64,000 bases of DNA from Rhodoferax sp. TS-BS-61-7 (GCF_002943465.1 NZ_PTQY01000008.1:1-64000); one strand, 5' to 3'. Shown: positions 8,759-18,153, counted from the stretch's first letter. A program made the numbers and translations. Notes: a model not told the origin generated them from the letters alone.

Positions 8759-10210
8759 ATGAAGGGCAGCAAGCATCAAACCCATTTTTTAGCCATTTGG
8801 CAAAGAGCACTCGGCCTGGAAACACTCGCCGATCTGGAGGCGACAACAGTTGCACTCTGGGCAAAGCAACGAGGGCTTGTTGTTCTTGACGTCGTTGAAC
8901 GCGATGTGGGAATTTTTCAAACCACTAGAGCTATCGTTCTGACAGTGGAAGGTGGTAAGGCTTGCCTACCAAAGATCTCCGCAACTGACGATCTGAAGTG
9001 GCGGGACACCAGGGCCAAAGCGGACCATCTCGCGCGCCTTTGGGAAAAAATGGAGTGGTTTTCACCACTCTGGATACCACAAGGGAAATACCAGGCACTA
9101 CTTAAAGAGGCAGAGCATTGCTCGCGCGAGCGTGCCATCCAGTTGTTTGATTACCATTTTTCAACGGTCTACACACTTGCTTTTCAGGCGGTATGTATTG
9201 CTCAATTGCTCCCTTGTTCACGAAGCCTTGTCGGGTTCGTGCCACTTGCGCGGGAAGCGTACCTCGCCTTTTATAGCGGGTATCAGGCTTCAAGCATTGC
9301 AGCTTTGATTCCGGTTGTAGAAGGTGCTTTGAAGAGAATCATCGCCGACTCCCCGGATATACCGTTACCGGCGCAGATTGATCGAGTATTCGAGCGCGCT
9401 TGTGCTCGAGCAGCCCGACTGCACTTCGACGGAATGTGGGTGCCGTGCGAGTACCTGGGCGTCGACTATCTGTTCGGACAGGACGAACGCGTATTTGCGT
9501 TCGAAACATTCAAGCGGTGGTTGAAAGGCTCGTTCTTCCAAAATACCGACAAGTACGATGGTTCGACATGGCTGAACCGCCACTTGTTCGCGCACGGAAC
9601 CTCATCGGATTGGCAGCAGTCAGCGAATTTTGAACGACTTGTTGTCGCGCTGGCAACGCTCGGTTTTATCGAATCTTGGCACGATGAGTCCAATCAGATA
9701 TCACCATTTTTCCCTGATATGAATCAGGACAGCACGCTGCTTTGGCAACAAGCACTGTTCCGTGGCCAGATGCAGATGACCTTGAATCTCAATGAGCAAA
9801 AGCACTTTCAATCCCATGGACGACTGGTACCGGAACTCCCCACAGATGATGGAGTCATGTTGCGCGCTGCAATTCTTTCGAAGGATTGCATCCAAGATCT
9901 AGTCCGCCCATTGCGAAAGGCTGGGTGGAGCGTCAAGGTTGGTGAGCCAGATAAGCAGGCCCTGTACATCATTGTTGTTGCAACAAGTGGTGCTGAGCGA
10001 TTAACAGTAGCGCTTCTCTATAGTTGCGGGACCGATAACGAACTCTATCGTGAGCTAGCAAGATCTGCCAACGTCATTCTCTATCGCGGCGCTCCCTATA
10101 ACCAAGACCAATTTGCATATGACATCGACGTACATGTGGGCCCTGTGACTGGTTGGCAACCGCCATTTGCGCCAGGCCACAAATGGCTGATGAGGCTATT
10201 TCACCGCTGA
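8759..10210 (+). CDS. Hypothetical protein, 483 aa, next to the Wadjet operon
   Basis: A long, clean open frame (483 residues from ATG 8759; GTG 8735 is an alternative) that I cannot assign to a family. It is soluble by appearance, with no signal peptide. The middle contains hydrophobic helices (SSIAALIPVVEGALKRI) and an FAHGTSSDW segment; the latter recalls HEPN-like or abortive-infection proteins in which a histidine follows a helix, but no RxxxxH motif is evident. The C-terminal 110 residues look like a separate alpha/beta domain. It converges with jetD, 178 bp apart, so it is not in the Wadjet operon. A defence role is suggested by location only. Confidence 0.7.
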   Translation: MKGSKHQTHFLAIWQRALGLETLADLEATTVALWAKQRGLVVLDVVERDVGIFQTTRAIVLTVEGGKACLPKISATDDLKWRDTRAKADHLARLWEKMEWFSPLWIPQGKYQALLKEAEHCSRERAIQLFDYHFSTVYTLAFQAVCIAQLLPCSRSLVGFVPLAREAYLAFYSGYQASSIAALIPVVEGALKRIIADSPDIPLPAQIDRVFERACARAARLHFDGMWVPCEYLGVDYLFGQDERVFAFETFKRWLKGSFFQNTDKYDGSTWLNRHLFAHGTSSDWQQSANFERLVVALATLGFIESWHDESNQISPFFPDMNQDSTLLWQQALFRGQMQMTLNLNEQKHFQSHGRLVPELPTDDGVMLRAAILSKDCIQDLVRPLRKAGWSVKVGEPDKQALYIIVVATSGAERLTVALLYSCGTDNELYRELARSANVILYRGAPYNQDQFAYDIDVHVGPVTGWQPPFAPGHKWLMRLFHR

Positions 10211-10388
10211 CTGACCTCCCGTTGCAGTCAAATTACAGGATTTCACAACGACTCCCCGGACTGCGTAAGCTGGAAATTACTGGCTGTCATTCCGCCAATT
10301 GCCGACCACCCTGCTTGTGCTGCCGGCCAGCGATTGGTATCTGCTGCGACGACATGTGATTTCAGGCCTCCGCACCGATTAGTTTGGA

Positions 10389-11597
10389 CTACAGCCACCC
10401 TTCTTGTTCAGCTTTACGGCCTTTAGCCAACATGGCTTGGCAAAGTTCCTTCAACTCAACCGGCAAATCCGCTTTCAAAAGTAATCGCTGGATTAGTGAA
10501 AAATCATATGGATTGAGTGCCCAATTTTGAGTCGTTTCACCCAACTCCGCCAAACCCATGCGATGCGGCGCCCAGGACAGACCCTTTTCACGCCAAAGCT
10601 GCCCCACTGTGCAGGCGATATCTACGCCCGAAGGATCAGCATCCGCACTAACTTTCAACGGCACCGGTGCCAGGCTCAAGAGATGCCTAATGGTTCCAAG
10701 CCAGTCCCCAGACGGCCGGCCGGGTAACCAGGCCAGGAGTGTCCCCGGAGGGATGGCCTGCGATTGACGCTCAAAACTGGTCCAGTTTTCAATTAGCCAC
10801 CAGTGATCTGGACTCCTCTCGATTGCAGTGGCTCTCAGCAGATCCTCCAACGGGATGGAAATGCAACGCACTGGCAATAAATCGACAACGCCCTGCTCCC
10901 ATACAAGGGTTGCATCTCCCGCCAACCAAATGACTGGAATGAATTTTGTGATCCCAATATCTTCCAGATCAAAGTGTCTCTCTAACCACTTCCAGTCACC
11001 TGCACCAAGAGACTTCGTATGGTCACCAGCATGCAGCGCAAAGTCTCGACGGGTTCCCCGCATCTGCTCGTTATGCCAAGTAGCCAAAGACTCTAGTAGT
11101 CCCAGCCTGGTTGCCAAAACTTCGATCTTCAGCGCGCCGTCACTCCCAAGTTGACTGACTGCCAGTTCTATGGCTCCTCGGAGGTTTATATCAATGCGCT
11201 CACCAGAATCTCTAAGCCAGGTTCGAGCTTGCTCCATAACCTGAAGTTTTGCGTCTTCGCGTGTACTCCTGCTCCCCACGCCCAACAGAGATTTGAGGGA
11301 ATCCAAATCACGCCAAGTGAGGCTCTCCCACTGCCAACTCCCCCCCTGCAGCTTCTCTTTCCGAGAAATCCATCCTTCGCGAAGAAGCCAGTCCGATAGC
11401 TCTTCCGCGCGCTCGATATTCGAAGAACCCGCATCTTTGAGCAAGGCATCGCGTCCACGCGTCAAGTTGTCCTTACGCACCCATGCAGCCAGAAGGTCGG
11501 TGCTCTCTCTCGATAAAAGGGATAGTGCTTTGGGTGGCTCATGTGACGCGCAACGCTGCCGCACTCCTCGCCGAATAGAAGTATCCAGCCAATTCAT
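10389..11597 (-). CDS. jetD: Wadjet nuclease subunit JetD (MksG-like, Toprim fold)
   Basis: This 402-residue protein is the last gene of a four-gene SMC operon, starting 3 bp after jetC. The C-terminal half has the Toprim-like signature of the topoisomerase VI-related JetD nuclease: an acidic residue in LIENWTSFE (E270) and the metal-binding pair D319 and D321 in SADADPSGVDIA. In characterised Wadjet systems this subunit cuts small circular DNA once the SMC motor complex has extruded it into a loop, protecting against plasmids. The N-terminal half would be the winged-helix arm region. All catalytic residues I can place are present, so the system looks functional. Confidence 0.85.
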   Translation of the reverse strand: MNWLDTSIRRGVRQRCASHEPPKALSLLSRESTDLLAAWVRKDNLTRGRDALLKDAGSSNIERAEELSDWLLREGWISRKEKLQGGSWQWESLTWRDLDSLKSLLGVGSRSTREDAKLQVMEQARTWLRDSGERIDINLRGAIELAVSQLGSDGALKIEVLATRLGLLESLATWHNEQMRGTRRDFALHAGDHTKSLGAGDWKWLERHFDLEDIGITKFIPVIWLAGDATLVWEQGVVDLLPVRCISIPLEDLLRATAIERSPDHWWLIENWTSFERQSQAIPPGTLLAWLPGRPSGDWLGTIRHLLSLAPVPLKVSADADPSGVDIACTVGQLWREKGLSWAPHRMGLAELGETTQNWALNPYDFSLIQRLLLKADLPVELKELCQAMLAKGRKAEQEGWL

Positions 11598-11600
11598 AAA

Positions 11601-14411
11601 TCAATGCGTTGCAGCACGACGCTGAAGCACCCCAATGGGTGGGGCCCACCGCGCGCCGGGTAACTTCTTGGACGTCACCAGAGTCACGTCCGCAGGCTCA
11701 AACACTTCTACGTTGTGAGTAATTGGCGTGGTCAGAACGTATTGCGCACGGGTTGACTTCAGGAAATGTCCAACTAACTGAATATTACGCACGTCCAGAT
11801 GCGCAAAAGGCTCGTCGATGAAAACGAAGCCGCCGGAGTTGTCATCATCCTTGAGCAGTCCGACCAGGAGGATCAACGATTTGATCACCTGTTGCCCACC
11901 CGACGCCTCGCCGTCATTGAGTCCAATCTGCCCCTTGCCATCGAAATTAAAATTCACCTTCAATTCAGCCTGACGCAAAACAGTGTCGTCATTGTCCAGA
12001 TGCGGTAGATCTGCACTAACCTCTACCCCGGCCAACTGACCAAGCTCCACAATGTTCTTTCGGTAGCGCCGAATCGTGGATCGCAGCACATCGATATACC
12101 GCTCACGGGCATTACCCACCGCTGCACGCGCGGCTTCGTTGCTGGCTTCACGCTGCTGGAGCTGCAGTTTCTGGACATTGACGCTTCCAACCATCAGCGT
12201 ATGTCGTTCCTCCACCGAGGCATCCATTTCCCAGGCCCCCTGCTCCAACTCACGCTTGATCGCATCACCACGCAAACGTGCTTGCGTAGCGTTGGAAAAT
12301 TGCGCCCGCAGGCCTTGCACGATGTCGCTCCTGATCCATCGGACCGGGAACTGAGATTTTTTCGCCCGACTCCGCGTCGATCTTTCGCTGAGCTCTGTTC
12401 GTCGCCCATTCCAATCCCGTTCATATTTAGCCGCAGCAGACTCGTTATCCCTGAGACGCGTTTGAGTGACGTTGTAATCTGCCTGAAGACCTCGCTCTTT
12501 CGCCGTCGCCGTTTGGAAATCGCGGTCCAGCTGGGTCCATCTAGCGCCAGCGGCAATACGCGCCTGTCGCACTTGCGGCAATTGCCGACGCGCTTGCTCA
12601 AATTCATCACCACGACGGACCAACTCCTCCGCAGCACGATGTCCTTTGGTCGCGTCTTGCGCAGCTTTCAATTGGCGCTGATTTTCGGATTGCGCTGTCG
12701 CAACCAATTGAAGTTTTCCATCCAAATCGGCCAGTCGGCGCTGCAAAGACTCTCTCCGTGCACCAATGGCTGCAGCACCAAATTGATAGTGCTCAGGGTC
12801 AACCCATACACTTCGACCACCTCGGCCATCACGCCAGTACGCCAACGGGGTAATCCACTCCCCGCCAACCTGACCACCTTCAGCAGTGTTCTCCACCCGG
12901 CGAATCTGACCTAGTTGCTTGATCAACCAAGAGGGGGCTGTTTCGGAAATTTTCAGCACCGCCAATAAACTGTGTGAAGCAGGAGTTGCGGGGGCTCGGA
13001 CTGCATCGGTCACCACATAGTGGCGATATCTCTCACGCTCGGCAAACGCCAGCGCACGCGCTTCATCTCCGCTATTTTTAAGTATCACGACCCATCGCGA
13101 TCCGCGCAGAACTCCTTCGGCAGCAGCGCGCCAATGGGGATCCGTGATATCTACGATGTCCGCCAACAGATGATGCTCTATGCCCTCAGCACGAAGGACA
13201 CGTCGAAAACGGGTGACGTCCTCCGGCGGAGGTGCTTGACGCTCGTTCTGAAGTTTGTCCAGCGCGCCCTGAGCAGACCGCCTATCGCCACTCTGGGTAT
13301 GCCACTGCTCCTCCAAGGAACTCTTGCGTGCTTCCAGCTCTTTGATTCGATCGGCAAGCTGATCTGAGTTGCTCTCGACTTTGGCCAACTCATGCAACTC
13401 TTCGGCCTCTTTTGCTATCTTTTCTACCGGCTTTTCGTGCGCAGTAGCCTCGTTAAGCGCCGCCATCGCAATCTGACGATCCACATCCAACTGTCTAACG
13501 TCGCCGCCAGCTCCCTGCAATTCCTGCGAAAGTTTCAAGAGCTTCTGCCGATCTTCCTTCTGCTGTCGCGTGCTCGCTGCATGCTGCAACCGCTGGCGAT
13601 GCAGTTCCTGGAGCTTGATCGCCAATTCTTTGCGCTCCTCACTCCACTCCAGGACAGGAATCACTTCGGTCCAAAGTTTTTCTTGTTCTCTGAGCTTGTC
13701 TTGGTATTGTCGGTAGAGATTGACCCGCGCGTCCAATTGAGCCAGCTGAGCTTCCGCGTGAGCAAGGTCACGCTTTGAGGTCTCGACTTCGCTATCTACA
13801 TCACTCTGGTGTTTGCGGGCCTCCTCATAGCGGTCAAGTACCTCTTGGTCGCCAAACACATCAAATACCAGTCGCAGTAGCTCTTTTGGCGAGTATTCAC
13901 AGAGTCGGTCTGTTTGCCCCTGCTCTAAGGCCAATACCCTGGCGATGGCTCTACTGAGGCCAGCTCCTTCAAGCCGACGGCGCCAATGTTCAATTCCAAG
14001 CCAATCTTTCTCCGGCATTTGCACCAGAGTTTCGATCGAGACGTCGCCCTCCACCATGCAATAGCGACGCTGCCAATCTCCGCCGTTACGTTCGATGCGA
14101 CAAACCAGTGTGACCTGGTCGGTGTAAAGAAGACAACGCGCAAACGGACGGTTAGATGCTTGCCTGCCCGTAGAGCGATTGTCTACCGTGGCTCGCAGCC
14201 AGGCAGAGTCAGCATTGGCGTGGCGCGCATAGGTTTTGTAACTACGCCCACCGGAGCAATCAAGGCCCAACAGTGTCCGCATGGCGTCCAGCAGAGTGGT
14301 TTTACCGGAACCGTTGGGGCCTGCAACGGTGATGATCGTGCCATCAAGGGGCAAAGTCAGCCGTTGGCAATAGTCCCAGTGAAGCAATTCAAGAGATTGG
14401 AGATGGAACAT
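11601..14411 (-). CDS. jetC: Wadjet SMC ATPase JetC (MksB-like)
   Basis: This 936-residue SMC-type ATPase has Walker A GPNGSGKTT at residues 31-39. Long heptad-rich coiled coils run on either side of a central hinge-like domain (about 385-480). The ABC signature is EASGGQQ (about 834-840) and Walker B is FVFIDEPFAHLD (about 862-873). These parts define the loop-extruding motor of Wadjet/MksBEFG. The length is closer to MksB-type subunits than to the longest JetC proteins; the Wadjet subtype is not assigned. It lies 3 bp after jetB and 3 bp before jetD, a tight operon. Confidence 0.9.
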   Translation of the reverse strand: MFHLQSLELLHWDYCQRLTLPLDGTIITVAGPNGSGKTTLLDAMRTLLGLDCSGGRSYKTYARHANADSAWLRATVDNRSTGRQASNRPFARCLLYTDQVTLVCRIERNGGDWQRRYCMVEGDVSIETLVQMPEKDWLGIEHWRRRLEGAGLSRAIARVLALEQGQTDRLCEYSPKELLRLVFDVFGDQEVLDRYEEARKHQSDVDSEVETSKRDLAHAEAQLAQLDARVNLYRQYQDKLREQEKLWTEVIPVLEWSEERKELAIKLQELHRQRLQHAASTRQQKEDRQKLLKLSQELQGAGGDVRQLDVDRQIAMAALNEATAHEKPVEKIAKEAEELHELAKVESNSDQLADRIKELEARKSSLEEQWHTQSGDRRSAQGALDKLQNERQAPPPEDVTRFRRVLRAEGIEHHLLADIVDITDPHWRAAAEGVLRGSRWVVILKNSGDEARALAFAERERYRHYVVTDAVRAPATPASHSLLAVLKISETAPSWLIKQLGQIRRVENTAEGGQVGGEWITPLAYWRDGRGGRSVWVDPEHYQFGAAAIGARRESLQRRLADLDGKLQLVATAQSENQRQLKAAQDATKGHRAAEELVRRGDEFEQARRQLPQVRQARIAAGARWTQLDRDFQTATAKERGLQADYNVTQTRLRDNESAAAKYERDWNGRRTELSERSTRSRAKKSQFPVRWIRSDIVQGLRAQFSNATQARLRGDAIKRELEQGAWEMDASVEERHTLMVGSVNVQKLQLQQREASNEAARAAVGNARERYIDVLRSTIRRYRKNIVELGQLAGVEVSADLPHLDNDDTVLRQAELKVNFNFDGKGQIGLNDGEASGGQQVIKSLILLVGLLKDDDNSGGFVFIDEPFAHLDVRNIQLVGHFLKSTRAQYVLTTPITHNVEVFEPADVTLVTSKKLPGARWAPPIGVLQRRAATH

Positions 14412-14414
14412 GCT

Positions 14415-15113
14415 TCAGGTTTCCTGACGGACTTCGGAATTATTCTGGGAGAGTTCAGCAGTGTTGGCCTCTTCTGCACGCGCTTTGGCCAATACTGCAC
14501 TGAGGGTGCCATCCAGAATGCGAGGAGCCAGTACGTCGTAATCCAGCAGCAGATCCAGCAAAGGCCCCTCAACAATGTCTTCACCTTTGCGACCAATCAG
14601 GCCGTGGTTTTCTAGCCGTTTCAGATTGCCATCCAACCGAGTCTTCTTGCCCAACTGATTTCCAAAGTCCGACAGCAGCGCTTTGTAGGAAATCAAGGGG
14701 CTCACGCTTTCAGCGCTTGGCATCGGTCGATCGATACCAAACATCTCATTCTGCTGTGCATTCTCAGCATCTGCATCACGTGCTGCCTGTCGCTCGCGCT
14801 TGGGGAGGATGATCAATGCCCACAGTACAACCAACAGGGAAACGGCATCTTTTGGTAGATCAATATTATTGTGGTTGTTCAACCCACTTTCGCCGAATAC
14901 AACGTGCTCTACGCTGCGGATCATGGCAGTGCTTACGTGGTCTGCATGGATGTTATCGACTAGCCGAAGACCCACCTGCGACAGTCGGTCTTCAACAGAT
15001 TTCCACAAATCTGCATCTACCAGTGCGCGTTTGACCCGCGGGTGTTGGCGAGGTAGCCATCGCCGAGCCAGAAGCTCGGCGGCCAATAGTGCTGCATCAT
15101 CCATTGTGTTCAT
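14415..15113 (-). CDS. jetB: Wadjet winged-helix subunit JetB (MksE-like, DUF4194)
   Basis: A 232-residue protein with the DUF4194/MksE pattern: a helical N-terminal part, a central SLLVVLWALIILPKRER segment, and a C-terminal winged-helix region (LDGNLKRLENHGLIGRKGEDI). In the complex it bridges kleisin and SMC heads. Its start overlaps the jetA stop by 17 bp, so the two are translationally coupled. Acidic, glutamate-rich residues at the C-terminus precede the closely spaced jetC start. Identification relies on position and fold pattern more than on strong motifs. Confidence 0.8.
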   Translation of the reverse strand: MNTMDDAALLAAELLARRWLPRQHPRVKRALVDADLWKSVEDRLSQVGLRLVDNIHADHVSTAMIRSVEHVVFGESGLNNHNNIDLPKDAVSLLVVLWALIILPKRERQAARDADAENAQQNEMFGIDRPMPSAESVSPLISYKALLSDFGNQLGKKTRLDGNLKRLENHGLIGRKGEDIVEGPLLDLLLDYDVLAPRILDGTLSAVLAKARAEEANTAELSQNNSEVRQET

Positions 15114-16413
15114 TCTTTTCGCTGAGATTGATTTCCAAATGACCCTTGCTCATAGCCTCAACATGAGGGTCATCTACTTTAAAGACCGCAGTTTCGAATA
15201 CGGTCTTCCAACCCGACCGAGCCAGTTCGCCCGTTTGGCCCTTCAATGTTTGGGCCTGGGCATCCCCAAGCAGCGGAAGCAACTGCATGCGATAGGCTGC
15301 TTGCGCGAAACGACCACCCAGGACCACTTCATGCAGATGGCGTGGCTCCGACGCGGCACTGGTTCCCAACTCACTCCAGTCTGAAAGCTTGTTGATCAAC
15401 GCTTCTAGCTCTGGTGGCATGCGAAGAACCTCCATTTCGCCACTACCTGCGATGTTTGGCGGAGGCAACCCTTTCGAGCGCTGCGGATCAGGACGGTCTC
15501 GTTCCAGCTCACCTTCGGCGACATCCATCAAATCATGCTGGCTAAGGAACACCGGATACACGCCTAGAGAAAGTGCGTCTCCCAAGAGCTCATGCAAGGT
15601 TGCCTGCTCTCTAAGCCACTGCCTAACGTCTGAACTAGTAACGCCCGTACTACCCAGTGTCACGCGCTGCCGATCAACTTGCTGCATGGCACGGGTGAAT
15701 TGACTGGCCATCGATAGCAAACGCGCTTGCGCATGCCCCAGTGCCCTTGCCTCGCGCTCCAAGCGCGCGTCATCGCTTTCGGTGCGAATGAGCGCAGTCA
15801 GGGCCTGACCCGCACGATCAACCAAGGTTAGCGCCCTCTCAAACCGCGGCTGCGCCTCTCGCAATCGAGCCTCCGAACCACTGGTGATTGCGTCAGAAAA
15901 TTCGTCATGCAATCGCGCCAATTGGGCATGCAGATGTCTCAACTGTCCCGCATCCGCCAAGCCCAATGTCTGGGCGCCCGCAATCTGCGCCAACAAGGGG
16001 GCGAGCTCATCATCATCACTCACGATCCGCGTCATAGGTGCCAACAAACCATGAATCTGCTGGGCCAAACCGGAGAGGTGATAGTCCTGGGCAGTAGCGT
16101 CCCAGACAACAAGGCCTGTGTCTCTCAGTCGTTTGAGGGTGTTATCAATGGCCCCAGGCAATAAGGCATGAAAGAGCTGATTGAGATCATCACGGGTGAT
16201 GCGTGCCTGAGGAATGCTAGCCAGCTCCATGAAACACCACAGACGGAGTTGTACAACGGGCCGGGGGCCGCTGAACAGTCCGCGCAAAGCGTCCAGAAGT
16301 TCCACGCGCTGGCAAATCGCCCAGGCTAATGGAGACTCTGCCGCTTGGGTGGGGTCGCGAAAGTACGACTCGAAACTCTCCCCATCCTCGCCCTGCTCTA
16401 TTTTGTTATCCAT
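15097..16413 (-). CDS. jetA: Wadjet kleisin-type subunit JetA (MksF-like)
   Basis: First gene of the operon. From ATG 16413 it encodes 438 residues (an open frame extends to 16551 but the extra residues look non-coding). The protein is mostly helical, with winged-helix segments near the N-terminus, long helices in the middle (AQPRFERALTLVDRAGQAL) and a C-terminal region, as in MksF/JetA kleisins that link the SMC heads. It faces an HU gene; the 264-bp gap must hold both promoters. No clear Shine-Dalgarno sequence precedes the chosen start, so it is the least certain point. Confidence 0.8.
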   Translation of the reverse strand: MDNKIEQGEDGESFESYFRDPTQAAESPLAWAICQRVELLDALRGLFSGPRPVVQLRLWCFMELASIPQARITRDDLNQLFHALLPGAIDNTLKRLRDTGLVVWDATAQDYHLSGLAQQIHGLLAPMTRIVSDDDELAPLLAQIAGAQTLGLADAGQLRHLHAQLARLHDEFSDAITSGSEARLREAQPRFERALTLVDRAGQALTALIRTESDDARLEREARALGHAQARLLSMASQFTRAMQQVDRQRVTLGSTGVTSSDVRQWLREQATLHELLGDALSLGVYPVFLSQHDLMDVAEGELERDRPDPQRSKGLPPPNIAGSGEMEVLRMPPELEALINKLSDWSELGTSAASEPRHLHEVVLGGRFAQAAYRMQLLPLLGDAQAQTLKGQTGELARSGWKTVFETAVFKVDDPHVEAMSKGHLEINLSEKNEHNG

Positions 16414-16677
16414 GGCGTCATTTTGCCGATTTTTTCGGCTGTAACTCCGAGCCGCCCGGCAAAGTATTTGTTGCTTGCGGTAAGCTTTAAATCGCAAGCT
16501 AAACGCAGGCTGCTTTATGCCCAAGGTTCGATCGCAGTAGGCACAGGACATATGAACTTGAGCGTGGCCAGGCAGCTAGCTCAAAGCCAGAAACCTCGTG
16601 CTCTCCAATATTGCGACTCCATTTCAATCCCTTGTGTCAAAATTTGCCCCACCCCTTTTATTTTCTGGAGTATTAAA

Positions 16678-16959
16678 TTGAACAAAGCTGGATTGATTGA
16701 AGCCCTGGCCAAAGAGACCGACATGTCCAAGGCTGCCGCTGGCCGCACCATTGATGCCCTGTTGCAAATCATCACCAAGACCGTGGCTAAGAAAGAAGAC
16801 GTGCAGCTGATTGGCTTTGGCACCTTCAAGGCCACCAAGCGCGCCGCACGCAAGGGCAAGAACCCCCGCACCGGCGAAGCACTGAAGATTGCCGCCGCCA
16901 CTGTGCCAAAATTCAGCGCCGGTGCAGCCTTCAAGGTCGCAGTGAATAAAAAGAAGTAA
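16678..16959 (+). CDS. HU-family DNA-binding protein, TTG start
   Basis: A 93-residue HU protein: NKAGLIEALAKETDMSKAAA at the N-terminus, the GFGTFKATKRAARKGKNPRTGE arm base and the KFSAGAAFK C-terminal strand. The true start is TTG at 16678, seven bases after GGAG; the open frame runs on upstream but has no good start. It is divergent from the Wadjet operon. HU wraps and bends DNA; whether this copy is the housekeeping HU or an accessory paralogue cannot be decided here. A good intrinsic terminator follows. Confidence 0.92.
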   Translation: MNKAGLIEALAKETDMSKAAAGRTIDALLQIITKTVAKKEDVQLIGFGTFKATKRAARKGKNPRTGEALKIAAATVPKFSAGAAFKVAVNKKK

Positions 16960-16982
16960 ATCGGTCGGTTTCAAAAAGAGAG

Positions 16983-17013
16983 GCGGCAGCTGTAAAGAAC
17001 AGTGCCGCTTTTT
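16983..17013 (+). terminator. Intrinsic terminator of the HU gene
   Basis: Stem GCGGCA/TGCCGC (extended by further pairing GCTG/CAG in the loop) followed immediately by five T. Confidence 0.8.
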
Positions 17014-17038
17014 GCATTTCAGGACTAGTATTCAAAAA

Positions 17039-17488
17039 ATGAATCCATTGATCAATTCCCTCAAGTCTGAAATCGCCCGTGTGGCCCGCAAAGAGCTCAA
17101 GGACGAGTTATTGGCTTTGCGCAAAGCGACGACAACCCATCGATCGGAAATCGCCGCATTGAAACGCCAAGTCAAATCGTTGGTCTCCGCACTCAAGGCT
17201 ACAACCAGAGCGGCGAAGGTGGGCAGCAAGGAAGTCTCTGCAGCAGACGCGCCGACGGCACCGAGCATTCGCTTCAGCGCAGCACGACTGGCTGCGCTGC
17301 GCGCCAAATGGGGAATCACTCAGGCCCAAATGGCGGCCCTGCTGGATGTGTCCTACCTATCGGTGCACAAGTGGGAAGCGGGAGCTGCCAAGCCCCGGGC
17401 AGCACAGCTGCAGAAGATCGTCGGGGTCATGAAGATGGGCAAGCGCGAAGTCCAGAAGAAACTGCAGGGTGAAACTGACCCGCAATAG
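17039..17488 (+). CDS. XRE-type helix-turn-helix protein with N-terminal coiled coil
   Basis: This 149-residue protein has two parts. Residues 1-65 are a basic, heptad-like coiled coil (RVARKELKDELLALRKATTT). Residues about 85-145 are a Cro/CI-type helix-turn-helix (WGITQAQMAALLDVSYLSVH followed by a KWEAG motif). The ATG at 17039 comes after the HU terminator. It is followed 18 bp later by a 73-codon gene with a strong ribosome binding site, so the two form a small operon. It resembles antitoxin-type or phage-type regulators, but no cognate toxin is recognised. Confidence 0.8.
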   Translation: MNPLINSLKSEIARVARKELKDELLALRKATTTHRSEIAALKRQVKSLVSALKATTRAAKVGSKEVSAADAPTAPSIRFSAARLAALRAKWGITQAQMAALLDVSYLSVHKWEAGAAKPRAAQLQKIVGVMKMGKREVQKKLQGETDPQ

Positions 17489-17506
17489 GGAAAGGAGCGC
17501 CCGCAA

Positions 17507-17728
17507 ATGTCTTGGACTACAACTTTAGGCAAGACTGGCCTATTCCAACTGCCTCCAGCCAGCAAGTTCAAAGTGGGTCAGCGGGTGTATTTTTCCTTCC
17601 CTCGCAATTCTGAAGGTCTACTTATCAGCGACAAGCCGGTACGCATATTTCAAGGTCGGTTTTTCTCCGGCAGGGTAAAACATCTGTCCAAGCCATACAG
17701 AGACGCCTTGAAGCGGTGGAAGCACTGA
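17507..17728 (+). CDS. Small hypothetical protein, 73 aa
   Basis: A short basic protein preceded by a strong ribosome binding site (GGAAAGGAG, 9 bases before ATG). The N-terminal half, with GLFQLP, FKVGQRVYFSF and GLLISDKP, has a strand pattern reminiscent of AbrB/SpoVT swapped-hairpin DNA-binding domains, but the match is by eye and weak. The C-terminal part (RFFSGRVKHLSKPYRDALKR) is strongly basic. It lies directly behind the XRE gene, a layout seen in regulator or toxin-antitoxin pairs. Function unknown. Confidence 0.6.
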   Translation: MSWTTTLGKTGLFQLPPASKFKVGQRVYFSFPRNSEGLLISDKPVRIFQGRFFSGRVKHLSKPYRDALKRWKH

Positions 17729-17758
17729 GACCAGTCAGAGCCTCTTTCTGACTTCGTT

Positions 17759-18016
17759 TTGCCCGCTAGGTGCTTATCTGAAAATGCTGTTGAGCGACTG
17801 CGCCAGCCGAGAACCCGCCAGTGCCAGTTAGAAAAGCATGATTGGCGAAAAGCCTTCGACATATGCCTGGGTGGCTGTGAACCGGATTTCGCAACGATCT
17901 TGCATGACTCTTCCGCAGCCATTGCCGAACTAAAGATGCCTGAGGTGCGCGCCCGACTACTCTTTAATCCTATCCAGCTGCAGCTGCAGCTGCTGTTTGA
18001 CCTGCGAAAGCTGTGA
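17759..18016 (+). other. Possible remnant open frame, about 85 codons
   Basis: The frame reads like protein in its second half (AIAELKMPEVRARLLF) but has only a TTG start with no ribosome binding site. It may be a decayed gene or chance. Confidence 0.2.
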
Positions 18017-18153
18017 TGTCTGCAGAGGCGTGAACTACCCAGCGGAAAGATTGGCACGTACCGGCGAATCGGAACTTAGTATGGCTCTGTCGTCCATAAA
18101 CTCCCCTCGCTATTTTTCACGACTGGTCATCTTGACCACAATTTCACATACGT

